The notes: generated from the letters alone by a model not told the origin. A stretch of 64,000 nt of DNA from Myxococcaceae bacterium (GCA_019694575.1 JAIBBR010000004.1:18901-82900), one strand, 5' to 3'; counted from the first letter of the stretch, positions 17,740-26,648 are shown. Program-made: numbers and translations.

Positions 17740-18756
17740 ATGCCTCGCGAGCTGGTTGATCTTCACATTCACGTCGGCGGTGCCGTCGCCCCCCATATTC
17801 TCTGGTCTATTGCTCACCAGCAGGGTTTCAAGCTGCCGGTGAAGAACTACTTCGAGTTCGTCGAGCTGATCACCTCGACTCCCGACAAGGTGAAAAGCCT
17901 CGAGGAGTACTTGAAGATCATGCACACCTGGACCGAAAAAATTCAAAGCTCTCCCGGGGCGATCGAGCGTTCGGTCTATGAAGTGATCGGCAAAGAATAC
18001 CGCAGCAGCAACGTCAGCCATATCGAGCTGCGCTTCAACCCCATGAAGCGCAACCTGCATTCAGAGCTCGACCTCGATCACATCATTCACGCGGCGTTAC
18101 GCGGCATGGACCGCGCGATTCTCGAGTACGGCGTCAAGGCGTGCTTGATCTTCTGTCTCGCGCGCGAATTTGATCACCGGCTCAACGCCATCATTCTCGA
18201 GAAGGCGATTAAGTACCGCAACCGCGGCGTGCTCGGCATCGATCTCGCGGGCACCGAAAAAGACGCTCTCGAGCTCAAGCCCGAAATGGTGGTGCAGTAC
18301 GAAGAGCTCTTCGCACGTGCACGCGCGGCCGGCTTGAAAACGACGATTCACACCGGCGAGACGGCCGGCACCGGAGCCGAAGGCGTGATGGCAGTGGTTG
18401 AACGCTTGAAACCACACCGCATCGGCCATGGCATTCGCGCGGCTTACGACGAAAATGCAATGAAGCTGCTGAAAGAACGCGACGTGGTTCTCGAGCTGTG
18501 CCCCACTTCGAACCTGCACACCCGCGCGGTAGAGAACCTGCAAGAGTTCAAACACATCGTGCGCACCCTGTGGGACCGCGGCGTGAAGTTCACCTTCAAC
18601 ACCGACGGCCCGTACTTGCTCAACACCGACATGTCTCGCGAAATTGAGCTGGTAGAAACGAACGGCATTCTTTCTTCTACCCAAGTCGATCAAACGTTGG
18701 CCTGGGCACGCGAGTATTCGTTCATCACCAACGGCAACGGCCAGGGCGCGTTCTAA
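17740..18756 (+). CDS. Adenosine deaminase-family metallohydrolase, altered substrate motif
   Basis: This is a 338-residue amidohydrolase of the adenosine/AMP deaminase family. Zinc ligands are visible as HIH (residues 9-11), H204 in IHTGETAG with catalytic E207, HRIGHG (226-231), and D289 in NTDGPYL. In adenosine deaminases the last motif normally reads NTDDP; here the second aspartate, which contacts the purine ring, is glycine (G290). A different purine or modified nucleoside substrate is therefore possible. Start MPRELVDLHIH at 17740 is the family opening. It is followed 11 bases later by pyrD, fitting a nucleotide-metabolism pair. Confidence 0.85.
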   Translation: MPRELVDLHIHVGGAVAPHILWSIAHQQGFKLPVKNYFEFVELITSTPDKVKSLEEYLKIMHTWTEKIQSSPGAIERSVYEVIGKEYRSSNVSHIELRFNPMKRNLHSELDLDHIIHAALRGMDRAILEYGVKACLIFCLAREFDHRLNAIILEKAIKYRNRGVLGIDLAGTEKDALELKPEMVVQYEELFARARAAGLKTTIHTGETAGTGAEGVMAVVERLKPHRIGHGIRAAYDENAMKLLKERDVVLELCPTSNLHTRAVENLQEFKHIVRTLWDRGVKFTFNTDGPYLLNTDMSREIELVETNGILSSTQVDQTLAWAREYSFITNGNGQGAF

Positions 18757-18767
18757 GTCGCTCACCC

Positions 18768-19826
18768 ATGTACGCTGCGTTACGGCCTCTGCTCTTTCGC
18801 TTGCCGGCTGAGACCGCGCACCATGCCGGTATCTGGGCGTTGTCGCTGGCTGAAGGCGCTCCCAATATCGCCCGGTGGCATCGCAATCGCCTGAAAGCAC
18901 AACGGCCTGCGCTGGCCATGACCGTGGCGGGTTTGACGTTCTCTAACCCCGTGGGCATAGCAGCGGGCCTCGACAAAAACGCTGAAGCGATGACCGGGTT
19001 GTTCGGTATCGGCCCGGGCTTCATCGAAGTGGGCACGGTGACTCCGCGCGCGCAAGAAGGTAACGCCACACCGCGGGTGTTTCGGTTGATCGAAGACGAA
19101 GCGCTGATCAACCGCATGGGCTTCAACAACGCCGGCGCCGACGCAGTGGCCGGCCGTCTGCGCGAGCAAACCTGGCGCCCCGGCCCCATAGGGGTGAACT
19201 TCGGCAAAAACCGCGACACGCCGCTCGAGCGCGCCACCGACGACTACGTGGGCTTAGCGCACCAGCTTGGCCCGCTGGCTGACTACGTGGTGCTGAACTT
19301 GAGCTCACCCAACACACCGGGCTTGCGCGCCCTGCAGGAGCCCGACGCCTTGCGGGTCTTGCTCTCTTTGGTGCGTGCCGTGCTACCGAAGAAGCCGCTC
19401 TTTCTGAAGATCGCGCCTGATCTTTCTGATCACGCCGTGCGCCAAGCGGTCGACGTGGTGCTCGAGTGCAAGCTCGACGCGTTGATCGCCACCAACACCA
19501 CGCTGGAACGCAACGTGACCCACGCCTTGGCAAAAGAAACGGGCGGGCTTTCAGGGCGCCCCTTGAAGGCCCGGGCAACCGAGGTGATTCGCGTCGCTTT
19601 TGAGCATTCAGAAGGCACCCTGCCGATCATCGGCGTCGGAGGTATCTCTTCGGCTGACGATGCGTGGGAGAAAATTCTCGCCGGCGCGAGCCTGGTGCAG
19701 ATCTACAGCGGGCTGGTATTCAACGGGCCCGGGCTGATTCGCGCCATTCTTGACGGTCTCGAAGCCAAGCTCGCGCAGCACAAACTGAGCTCACTGCAGG
19801 CCGCGGTGGGTGGCGTCGCTGGTTAA
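18768..19826 (+). CDS. pyrD: Dihydroorotate dehydrogenase (quinone), class 2
   Basis: PyrD oxidises dihydroorotate to orotate with FMN and quinone at the membrane, the fourth step of pyrimidine synthesis. The 352-residue length and the N-terminal helix region before the barrel (MYAALRPLLFRLPAETAHHAG) mark the membrane-associated class 2. The barrel has NPVGIAAGLDKN, the MGFNNAG block, and NLSSPNTPGLR with the class 2 catalytic serine. The FMN phosphate site is in GVGGISSADDA and LVQIYSGL. It lies directly after the deaminase gene on the same strand. Confidence 0.96.
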   Translation: MYAALRPLLFRLPAETAHHAGIWALSLAEGAPNIARWHRNRLKAQRPALAMTVAGLTFSNPVGIAAGLDKNAEAMTGLFGIGPGFIEVGTVTPRAQEGNATPRVFRLIEDEALINRMGFNNAGADAVAGRLREQTWRPGPIGVNFGKNRDTPLERATDDYVGLAHQLGPLADYVVLNLSSPNTPGLRALQEPDALRVLLSLVRAVLPKKPLFLKIAPDLSDHAVRQAVDVVLECKLDALIATNTTLERNVTHALAKETGGLSGRPLKARATEVIRVAFEHSEGTLPIIGVGGISSADDAWEKILAGASLVQIYSGLVFNGPGLIRAILDGLEAKLAQHKLSSLQAAVGGVAG

Positions 19827-19842
19827 AATAGCCGGTCTCTTT

Positions 19843-21483
19843 TTAGAGGGTGAGTTGCCCTTCGATGGGCAGCGACTCCAAAGTCTTTACGTCTACCACG
19901 CCGTCTTTCAAGAACGTGGGCCCCAGCTCTTTGGCGAGTACGCTGAGCGCGCGCTCCACCATGACTTTGAGCTCGGCCGCCGCATGAGGCGCGAGAAATG
20001 ACAACGCTGCCAGTGCCGCCCCCACCGCTTCGTCTTTGACGCGCGGGGCCAAGACAGCGCCGTCGATCACGCGATCACACAGCGCTGCCACCCGGTCTTC
20101 GGCGAACGGCGCGGCCTTGAATGTACCGTCGACGACAGCCCACGCCACCACCGCGTTCCACAAGCGCGCGGGCCGCAATTTCGACAAGGGCAAACCAAAA
20201 CGTCCCACTGTCTCGGCTGGAGTGGAGCCCAACACCGCCTGGAACACGCCCCGCTGCAGGCGCACCCGCTCCAACGTGGCCTCGGCCTCGGCCAGCTCGC
20301 GGCGACAACGAAACGGCACCGGGTCGGCTCCGGGCACTTTCAACGCTTTGAGCGGGCGCTTTCGCAGCAACGCGGTGATGAACGCCGCTTCTTCGTCGAG
20401 CACCAGCCACGCCTCAGCGAACTTGAAGCCCGCTTCTTGCGCCATGCGCTCAACGTGACGTTTCAATTTGAGCGTGAAGGAAAAGCCGATTTGAAAAATC
20501 AACTTCAGTGATTCAGTGCGAACCACTTCGGGTGCCTTAGAAGGGTCTTTCTGGCTCAAATGCTCGAGGCCCAAATTCAAGTAGTCGCGGGCTTGCTCGC
20601 TCAATGAGCGAATTGCCTTGGGGTCTCCTGGTTCGGCGCCTTCAGCCACCAACGCGCTGTTCACCACATAGCGCACCTGCTCTTCCAAGCTCTCGCGTTC
20701 GCCGCTGTCTAAGCCCTTGAACGCGGCTTCCACGAAGTCGACCGGTGTCGCCGCAGCCAGAGCCACCGACTCTGAAAGGCCGCCCGCGTACTTGGCAGGG
20801 TCGACCCAGGCAAAGAGCTTCATTGCCTCGTCGAGAGAAGGGAAACCCATGTCGGCCAAGCGTGCGCTGCGAAATTGAAAGGCGGTCTCTTCAAGCTCGC
20901 TGACCAGCTCCCACCGCACGGCTTCAATGAAGCGCGAAAGCTCAAAGGGGTTTTGGGCGATCAAATCGCGGGTGAGCTGTTGAAGCGCCGCTTGATCAGG
21001 CCCTTCTATTCCCAGCTCGATGAGAAATTTTCCCTCGGGGGTTTCAATCACCACCCCGTCGGGGTTCGCGTCAGGGTCTTCTTCGAGATCGTGAAAGACC
21101 GTGAGCTTCTTGAAAATGAGCTCTAACACTTCGATGTCTAGGCTCTTTACCTTGGCCGCGAAATCGTCTTCGTCGTCGCCCCGTGCCGCGCGCAACCAAT
21201 GCAGCACTTCAATCGGGTCGATACGGTCGCGGCTCCACGCCGCCAAATCGACGAAGGTGCGAAATTGCGCCGGAGTGGCCAGCTGCACCAATTCGACAGA
21301 ATCAACGAGCCCAATGTCGAGAATCGTCGAGTACACGTCTTCAGCGGGCAGTGCGCGCACCAACGCCTTGCCGTCGACTTCTTCGAGCATCGCGTCGGCG
21401 CGGTACTTGGGCGCCATGGCCATTAACCGCCGCACCGCTTCAGCCCGGCGGGCTTGCCGCCTTTCGAGTGACGAGGCGGTCAT
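19843..21483 (-). CDS. DUF6178-like protein of unknown function
   Basis: This is a 546-residue soluble protein with no catalytic motif that I recognise. It looks like the DUF6178 family seen in deltaproteobacteria and relatives. It is helix-rich and acidic, with several LAD/LPAEDV-type helical repeats (MLEEVDGKALVRALPAEDVY near residue 35). The ATG at 21483 overlaps the engB stop as ATGA, and MTASSLERRQARRAEAV gives a typical N-terminus; the frame continues upstream to 21531 inside engB. It converges with pyrD with a 16-base gap. Coupling to engB hints at a ribosome or housekeeping role, but this is guesswork. Confidence 0.75.
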   Translation of the reverse strand: MTASSLERRQARRAEAVRRLMAMAPKYRADAMLEEVDGKALVRALPAEDVYSTILDIGLVDSVELVQLATPAQFRTFVDLAAWSRDRIDPIEVLHWLRAARGDDEDDFAAKVKSLDIEVLELIFKKLTVFHDLEEDPDANPDGVVIETPEGKFLIELGIEGPDQAALQQLTRDLIAQNPFELSRFIEAVRWELVSELEETAFQFRSARLADMGFPSLDEAMKLFAWVDPAKYAGGLSESVALAAATPVDFVEAAFKGLDSGERESLEEQVRYVVNSALVAEGAEPGDPKAIRSLSEQARDYLNLGLEHLSQKDPSKAPEVVRTESLKLIFQIGFSFTLKLKRHVERMAQEAGFKFAEAWLVLDEEAAFITALLRKRPLKALKVPGADPVPFRCRRELAEAEATLERVRLQRGVFQAVLGSTPAETVGRFGLPLSKLRPARLWNAVVAWAVVDGTFKAAPFAEDRVAALCDRVIDGAVLAPRVKDEAVGAALAALSFLAPHAAAELKVMVERALSVLAKELGPTFLKDGVVDVKTLESLPIEGQLTL

Positions 21484-22088
21484 GTCAGCGCCGCCGCCCA
21501 GAGAACACCCCACACGTCGTCCACGCCCCAACCTTCTTTCGCTGAAAAGCCCACCACCACGTCAGACGCCACGCCCAGCTTTTTCGCCGCGGCCGCCAAA
21601 GCAGGCTTGCGTTTGGCTTTAGGCAAGCGATCTAACTTGGTGGCCACCACGATTTTTCGCGGCGGCAACTGCTCTAAATACGCCTGCGTCAACATGTCGT
21701 CTTCAGTCGGGCCGACTTCGGCGTCGATAATGGTGACCGCCGCCACCAGCGGTGCGCGTTGCTCTAAATAAGCGCCGATCATCTCTTTCCAACTTTCGCG
21801 CTCGCTCTTCGACACCTTGGCGAAGCCGTAGCCCGGCAAATCGCAGAAGCGCACGCTTTCGCGCCGCTCGCCCTGCGCCAACACCACGTCGAAGAAATTC
21901 AAATGGCGGGTGCGACCCGGCGTATTCGACACCCGCACCAATTTTCGCCGCGCGGTGAGGGTGTTGATCATCGACGATTTGCCCACGTTCGAGCGGCCGA
22001 TCATCGCCACTTCTGGAGGCCCCACCGGGGGAAAATGCGCCGAGGCCGTGGCGGTGGTCAAAAACTGCGCGTCGATGACCCGAATCAC
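21480..22088 (-). CDS. engB: Ribosome biogenesis GTP-binding protein EngB/YsxC
   Basis: EngB is a small GTPase needed for 50S subunit maturation. The 202-residue protein has the P-loop GRSNVGKSS near residues 31-39, G2/G3 NTPGRTRHLNFF and DLPGYGF, and G4 TKLD. A GTG start at 22088 overlaps the stop of the upstream cytochrome gene (GTGA). The stop overlaps the next gene's ATG. The three genes (cytochrome, engB, DUF6178-like) are therefore a translationally coupled chain, an unusual partner set for engB. Confidence 0.95.
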   Translation of the reverse strand: MIRVIDAQFLTTATASAHFPPVGPPEVAMIGRSNVGKSSMINTLTARRKLVRVSNTPGRTRHLNFFDVVLAQGERRESVRFCDLPGYGFAKVSKSERESWKEMIGAYLEQRAPLVAAVTIIDAEVGPTEDDMLTQAYLEQLPPRKIVVATKLDRLPKAKRKPALAAAAKKLGVASDVVVGFSAKEGWGVDDVWGVLWAAALT

Positions 22089-22558
22089 GGCGCCTTCGTT
22101 TCGCCAGCGCGGCGAGCCCGCTCTGCAGTCCAGTGATCAATCGCTTTCAGCTTGCTGACGAAGTCGAAGGGTTTGAGCGAAGGCGACGAAGCGTCATGGC
22201 AGGTGCGGCAACCCTTTTCTGACGGGTCAACCAAGCCGAGCAACCGTGCCAGTTCGGCGTCTTTCATCACGAAACGGGGTGAGTAGTACTGACCGCCGCC
22301 GTGGCAGGTTTCGCAGGTGACGTGGGCCACCTTCGACTCGGCTTCATTCGGGCTGTGGCAGGCCAGGCAACGGGCATCGCGCTGTTGCACCGCAGAAAGC
22401 GACTCGCGGGCGCGCGCGTGAGGCGAAGCTTTCCACGCGGCGAAGGCATCGGGGTGGCACCCTTGGCAGCTTTGCGGCCCCAAATAGTCGTGTGCCCACG
22501 CGGCGCTACCGAGCGCCAGCGCTCCCATGATCACGATGAACACGAAACGGCTGCGCAT
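22085..22558 (-). CDS. Exported tetraheme cytochrome c-family protein
   Basis: This small periplasmic cytochrome has 157 residues. A Sec signal (MRSRFVFIVIMGALALGSAAWA) is followed by four CxxCH heme-attachment motifs: CQGCH at 31-35, CLACH at 64-68, CETCH at 82-86 and CRTCH at 117-121. The spacing resembles cytochrome c554/NapC-type tetraheme modules. Its electron partner is unknown. It is the first of three overlapping genes with engB. The start is 34 bases from the divergent coaE ATG, so both promoters must fit into or overlap that short space. Confidence 0.88.
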   Translation of the reverse strand: MRSRFVFIVIMGALALGSAAWAHDYLGPQSCQGCHPDAFAAWKASPHARARESLSAVQQRDARCLACHSPNEAESKVAHVTCETCHGGGQYYSPRFVMKDAELARLLGLVDPSEKGCRTCHDASSPSLKPFDFVSKLKAIDHWTAERARRAGETKAP

Positions 22559-22592
22559 TGGAGCTAGACTGGTACCAGACGCCAGGCCTCTC

Positions 22593-23219
22593 ATGCGAGA
22601 CAAAAAAGGCAGCTTTCCAACGCGGCACTACGGCCTCACCGGGGGTATCGCCAGCGGCAAAAGCACCGTTCGCCGCATGTTCGAGCGCTTGGGCGCCGTG
22701 GTGATCGACGCCGACGTGCTCGCTCGCCGCGTGGTGGAACCAGGCCAGCCGGCTTTGAGTGAAATCGCCGCCGCTTTTCCAGGAGTGATCGACTCGACAG
22801 GAGCGCTCGATCGCAAGAAGTTGGGCGCGATTGTCTTTGCCGACCCTCAAGCGCGGCTGAAGCTCAATGCCATTACCCACCCCCGCATCAGCGAGCTGGC
22901 CCAGGCGCTGAAGGCCGACGCCGAGGCCCAGGGCGCTCCCGTGGTGATCTACGAGGCCCCGCTGCTCTTCGAAAACAAGCTGCACCTGCAGAATGAAGGC
23001 ACGGTGCTGGTGGCGGTGTCTGGGCAAGTGCAGCATGAACGGCTGCAAAAGCGTGACGGGCTTACCCCGGCCGACGCTTTGGCGCGCATCGCTTCGCAAA
23101 TGCCTCTCGAAGAGAAGCGAAAAATCGCGCGGTGGGTCATCGACAACGGCGGCTCGCTCGAAGACACCGAAGCCCAAGTCGCCAAAGTGTGGCGCGAAAT
23201 GCTGGCCACGCCGGCGTAG
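22593..23219 (+). CDS. coaE: Dephospho-CoA kinase
   Basis: CoaE phosphorylates dephospho-CoA, the last step of CoA synthesis. The 208-residue protein has the P-loop LTGGIASGKSTVRRMF at about 14-29. It has the family's IDADVLARRVV and HPRI segments, and VYEAPLLFE in the lid/substrate region. The ATG at 22593 (MRDKKGSFPTRHYGLTGG) is preferred. The frame extends upstream to 22527 across the divergent cytochrome start, which is unlikely. With coaD at the left edge, two CoA-synthesis genes lie in the window but not together. Confidence 0.95.
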   Translation: MRDKKGSFPTRHYGLTGGIASGKSTVRRMFERLGAVVIDADVLARRVVEPGQPALSEIAAAFPGVIDSTGALDRKKLGAIVFADPQARLKLNAITHPRISELAQALKADAEAQGAPVVIYEAPLLFENKLHLQNEGTVLVAVSGQVQHERLQKRDGLTPADALARIASQMPLEEKRKIARWVIDNGGSLEDTEAQVAKVWREMLATPA

Positions 23220-23252
23220 ATCCCCAAGGTAAAATATGTAAAGTCGGCCGCC

Positions 23253-24350
23253 TTGGCTGCGACGCAACATACGTATTTCATCACCGGGTACCCCGGCTTC
23301 ATCGGCAAGCGCCTGGTGAAGCACATTGCCGAAAATGACCCCCACGGGCGCATCTACCTCTTGGTGCAGACGAAGTTTCTCAAAGAAGCGACGCAGTACG
23401 CGCGGGGTCTCAAAGGCGCTCCGATAGAAATTCTGACCGGTGATGTGGCCGACATGCACCTGGGCCTTTCAGGTGAGGAATACGAGCGCCTGTGCGGCGA
23501 AGTGACGCAGATTTTTCATCTCGCCGCGATTTCGTACCTGGGCATGCCGCGGTCAGTGGCTCAAAGAGTCAACGTCGACGGCACTCGCAACGTGCTCGAG
23601 CTGGCGAGCGACTGTAAACACCTGAAGCGGCTGAACCATTTTTCCACCTGCTATGTGTCGGGCGATCGCGTGGGGGTGATCGCCGAAGACGAGCTCGATC
23701 GCGGCCAAGGGTTTCGCAACGCGTACGAAGAGACGAAATTCGAAGCCGAGAAGTGGGTGCAAGCCGCGGTGCCTCGGCTGCCGATCACCATTTTTAGACC
23801 CGCAACTGTGGTGGGAGACTCCCACACCGGAGAAATCGATCGCTTCGACGGCCCTTATTACCTGGGCATGTTGTTGGTGCTTTCTCCCCTGGCGATTCCG
23901 CTGCCGCTGCCGGGTAACGGTGTGGCCCCGCTCAACGTGGTGCCGGTCGACTTCGTGCTCAAAGCGGTGTGGGCCATTTCTCGCAACCCCCTTGCGGTGG
24001 GGCGCACGGTTCACCTCGTTGACCCCAACCCGATGAGCGCACGGCGCGTGTACGAGCGCATTGCCGAGAAAGCCAACAAGCGCTTGCCCCGCTTCAATGT
24101 TCCAGTGCGCGCGGCTGATCTTTTTTTACGGTTGCCCGGCCTCGAAAAGGTTGCTCGGTCACAACGCGCGGCCATTAATTATGTGAATCACTTGGCGCTC
24201 TATAGCTGCCACTACACGCTCGAGTTGCTCGAAGGCACAGGGGTGCGGTGCCCTCCGCTGTCAACGTACCTCGACAAGTTGGTCGACTTCGCCCAAGCGC
24301 ATTACCGCGCGAAAGACCCCGGGCGCGACGCCGATGACCCGCTGGCGTGA
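23253..24350 (+). CDS. NAD(P)-dependent SDR/thioester-reductase-like protein
   Basis: This 365-residue extended short-chain dehydrogenase/epimerase-family enzyme resembles the male-sterility/thioester reductase domain group. The Rossmann motif TGYPGFIGKRL lies near residue 11. The active-site YxxxK is in NAYEETKFEAEKW and the conserved FRPATVVGDSHTGE follows. A hydrophobic stretch (MLLVLSPLAIPLPLPG) near residue 210 could pack against membrane or lipid substrate. No in-frame ATG exists after the coaE stop, so a TTG at 23253 is the likely start and lacks a strong ribosome site. The substrate is unknown, possibly an acyl thioester. Confidence 0.8.
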   Translation: MAATQHTYFITGYPGFIGKRLVKHIAENDPHGRIYLLVQTKFLKEATQYARGLKGAPIEILTGDVADMHLGLSGEEYERLCGEVTQIFHLAAISYLGMPRSVAQRVNVDGTRNVLELASDCKHLKRLNHFSTCYVSGDRVGVIAEDELDRGQGFRNAYEETKFEAEKWVQAAVPRLPITIFRPATVVGDSHTGEIDRFDGPYYLGMLLVLSPLAIPLPLPGNGVAPLNVVPVDFVLKAVWAISRNPLAVGRTVHLVDPNPMSARRVYERIAEKANKRLPRFNVPVRAADLFLRLPGLEKVARSQRAAINYVNHLALYSCHYTLELLEGTGVRCPPLSTYLDKLVDFAQAHYRAKDPGRDADDPLA

Positions 24351-24359
24351 CGCTCGCAG

Positions 24360-25016
24360 CTAAGGAGCAAGCAACGACGGGTGGTTCACCACCAAAGGCA
24401 GGCGATTAATGGCGTAACGCGTTTTCGCGTTGGTGCCGTTGTGAAAGGTCACCGTGCTGGCCAATGACGAAGCCGTCAGGCCCTGCACGTCGAACCCCGC
24501 CGTAACTTGCGCTGCGATTAAGTCGTACTGGTTGTACGTCTGGCCGTGCGAGTCGATCGCCACGGCCCAGCTGTTGTCTGACGACATGCCTTCACGGCCG
24601 ATGAAAAGCGTCACCACGCCCACGTTGCCGTAAATGCTCCACAGCATGTTGAGGTTGAATTCTTCGCTGCTTTCACCGGGCTCCAAGGTGCCTGAACGCC
24701 ACACTTCGCCCATTTGCATGGCGCTAATGCCGCCCGCCACGTCGAGCGCGGCAAGAGGCGCTGTCTTTTGTACGCCTACCCGGTCACCGATCACCCCGTT
24801 GCCGGTGATGTGAAAACCCGCGTCTTGCGGAGTGGAACCGTTGGCAATCACCGCCGAGCGGTCGAAGGTTCCCGGAGGGCCTTGCACCCCCATGGGCCCT
24901 GGCGGCCCTTGATCACCTTTCGGTCCGCTAAGCCCCTCACCTTCGATGCCCGAAGACGTGCACCCTAGGCACAGCGCCAAGAAACACCCCGTCGCAGTTC
25001 GCAGTGCTTTCGACAT
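24360..25016 (-). CDS. Collagen-like lipoprotein, paralogue 1
   Basis: This is a 218-residue predicted lipoprotein. The signal peptide MSKALRTATGCFLALCLGC ends in a CLGC lipobox. Residues about 28-51 hold seven Gly-X-Y triplets (GLS GPK GDQ GPP GPM GVQ GPP), a short collagen-like rod that would trimerise. A roughly 160-residue head follows with an ALDVAGGI segment, reminiscent of trimeric tail-fibre or adhesin heads. It is the downstream member of a tandem duplicate, nine bases after its paralogue's stop. It is probably displayed on the outer surface; the ligand is unknown. Confidence 0.85.
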   Translation of the reverse strand: MSKALRTATGCFLALCLGCTSSGIEGEGLSGPKGDQGPPGPMGVQGPPGTFDRSAVIANGSTPQDAGFHITGNGVIGDRVGVQKTAPLAALDVAGGISAMQMGEVWRSGTLEPGESSEEFNLNMLWSIYGNVGVVTLFIGREGMSSDNSWAVAIDSHGQTYNQYDLIAAQVTAGFDVQGLTASSLASTVTFHNGTNAKTRYAINRLPLVVNHPSLLAP

Positions 25017-25024
25017 GGCGCTCC

Positions 25025-25681
25025 TTAGGGCTCGAGCAATGCGCGGTGGTTCACCAACAGGGGCAACCGGTTGATCGCGTAACGTGCTTTGAGCGCCGTG
25101 GTGTTGTGAAAGGTGACCCTGCTGTCGAGCGTGGTGGCGGTCAGCCCCAGAACCTCGAAGCCCGAGGTGACGCGACCGGCGAGCACCTTGTAACTGTTGT
25201 ACGACACTCCGTAAGCGTTAATCGCCACCACCCAGGTGTTGTCGGAAGGTACGCCTTCGGTACCCATGAAGACGGTGATCACCCCGACGTTGCCATAGTC
25301 ACTCCACAGCAGGTTGAGGTTGAATTCTTCGCTGCTGGCGCCGGGCTCCAAGGTACCCGTTCGCCAAACCTCGCCGAACTGCGCCCCGCTGATACCACCC
25401 GCGACATCGAGCGCGGCGGCCGGCGCTGTTTTTCGTATTCCCAACCGGCCACCGATCAACCCGTTGCCGGTGATGTGAAAGCCGGCATCTTGCGGAACAT
25501 TGCCGTTGGCAATCACTTGCGAGACGTCGAAAGTACCCGGCGGGCCCGGCAACCCCTGCGGGCCGGCAGGCCCCGGCTCGCCCTTAGGCCCTCGCACCCC
25601 ATCGCCTTCTACGCCCGAAGCCGTGCACCCCCCACAAACAACCAGGCAGAACAAAGCAAACATTCGCATGCCCGCATGCAT
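25025..25681 (-). CDS. Collagen-like lipoprotein, paralogue 2
   Basis: This protein is the same length (218 residues) and layout as its neighbour at 24360-25016. It has a signal peptide with lipobox CGGC, seven Gly-X-Y triplets (GVR GPK GEP GPA GPQ GLP GPP), and a closely similar head with EVWRTGTLEPGASSEEFNLNLLW and ending RLPLLVNH. The paralogues differ at many positions, so the duplication is not recent. Start ATG at 25681 is chosen; a TTG at 25714 and two nearby ATGs (25669, 25663) are alternatives. It is convergent or divergent to flanking metabolic genes, so the pair forms its own unit. Confidence 0.85.
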   Translation of the reverse strand: MHAGMRMFALFCLVVCGGCTASGVEGDGVRGPKGEPGPAGPQGLPGPPGTFDVSQVIANGNVPQDAGFHITGNGLIGGRLGIRKTAPAAALDVAGGISGAQFGEVWRTGTLEPGASSEEFNLNLLWSDYGNVGVITVFMGTEGVPSDNTWVVAINAYGVSYNSYKVLAGRVTSGFEVLGLTATTLDSRVTFHNTTALKARYAINRLPLLVNHRALLEP

Positions 25682-25767
25682 AGCAGGGGTTGACCGATTC
25701 AATTTATACGACAAACGTCGACGGCCCCTTAACGTGGGTCACCACTTGCGCTAAGTGACCGCGCTCC

Positions 25768-26160
25768 ATGGGAAAAACCTATTTCGTCGGCGACACGTTT
25801 ACCCACGTGCGCGAATGCGATCGCTACCGCCCCACGTACTATGCGGCGGCTTCTGGTGACTTCAACCCCATTCACATTGACCCTGACGCGGGCATGGCTG
25901 CCGGCCTGGGAGGACCGATTCTGCACGGCCTGTGCACCATGGCCTGGGCAGTCGAAGCGGCGACGAATTATCTGGGAGACCCCGGCCGCGTCACCAAGGT
26001 GCGGGTACGGTTCTCACGCCCCGTGGCAATCGACGACACCATTACATACACCGGCAAAGTGACAGCGATTGAAGGCGGCAAGTTGACCGCCGAGATCGCC
26101 GCCAAAAACCAAAAAGGCGACGACGTGCTCAAGGGCGCGGTCATCGAAGCGCGGGTCTAA
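25768..26160 (+). CDS. MaoC-type (R)-hydratase, catalytic subunit (HadB-like)
   Basis: This is a 130-residue hot-dog fold hydratase acting on 3-hydroxyacyl or enoyl thioesters. The hydratase-2 motif SGDFNPIHIDPDAG (residues about 29-42) carries the catalytic Asp and His. GGPILHGL completes the active site. It overlaps nothing and is followed two bases later by a second, non-catalytic MaoC-like gene. This matches the two-subunit dehydratases such as mycobacterial HadA/HadB, and a heterodimer is likely. Confidence 0.88.
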   Translation: MGKTYFVGDTFTHVRECDRYRPTYYAAASGDFNPIHIDPDAGMAAGLGGPILHGLCTMAWAVEAATNYLGDPGRVTKVRVRFSRPVAIDDTITYTGKVTAIEGGKLTAEIAAKNQKGDDVLKGAVIEARV

Positions 26161-26162
26161 CC

Positions 26163-26648
26163 ATGCCCATTGATCGTAAATACATTGGCAAGACCTACGG
26201 CCCCACCGTGTACACCGCGGGCTTAGAGAAAATGCGCGAGTTCGCGTTTGCCGTTGCCGGTGGTGTGCCGTCGATGGGTTTCTCGGGGAGCACCCCTCCA
26301 GCCGACTTGAACCCGGTGCTCTACGACACCGCGGCCGGCGCCCAGAGCACGTACGGCTCGGTGATCGCCTTTCCCACGTTCTGCGTCACCTTTGCCATCG
26401 CGCCTTTCGCCATGGCGGTGGCCGACCCAGAATTCAACATCAACCTTTTAATGTTGGTTCACGGCGAGCAAGAGTTTGAAATTCTCGACGTCATTCACCC
26501 CGGAGACGTGCTCACTACCCTGGGCACGGTGAAAGACATTTTCGAGAAGGCGGCGAAAGACTTTTTGATCGTCACCACCGAGACCAAAAACCAGCACGGC
26601 AATGTCGTCGTTCGCGGCACGTGGACCGCCGTCATTCGGCACGGGTAA
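26163..26648 (+). CDS. MaoC N-terminal-like dehydratase subunit (HadA-like)
   Basis: This 161-residue hot-dog protein of the FAS1-like dehydratase/MaoC N-terminal type starts MPIDRKYIGKTYGPTVYTAG. It lacks the D-x-N-P-x-H catalytic motif of its neighbour and has the HGEQEFEILDVIHPGDVL block typical of the substrate-binding half. It would pair with the product of 25768-26160 to dehydrate (R)-3-hydroxyacyl thioesters in fatty-acid elongation or degradation. It ends 12 bases before the convergent TPR gene. Confidence 0.85.
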   Translation: MPIDRKYIGKTYGPTVYTAGLEKMREFAFAVAGGVPSMGFSGSTPPADLNPVLYDTAAGAQSTYGSVIAFPTFCVTFAIAPFAMAVADPEFNINLLMLVHGEQEFEILDVIHPGDVLTTLGTVKDIFEKAAKDFLIVTTETKNQHGNVVVRGTWTAVIRHG

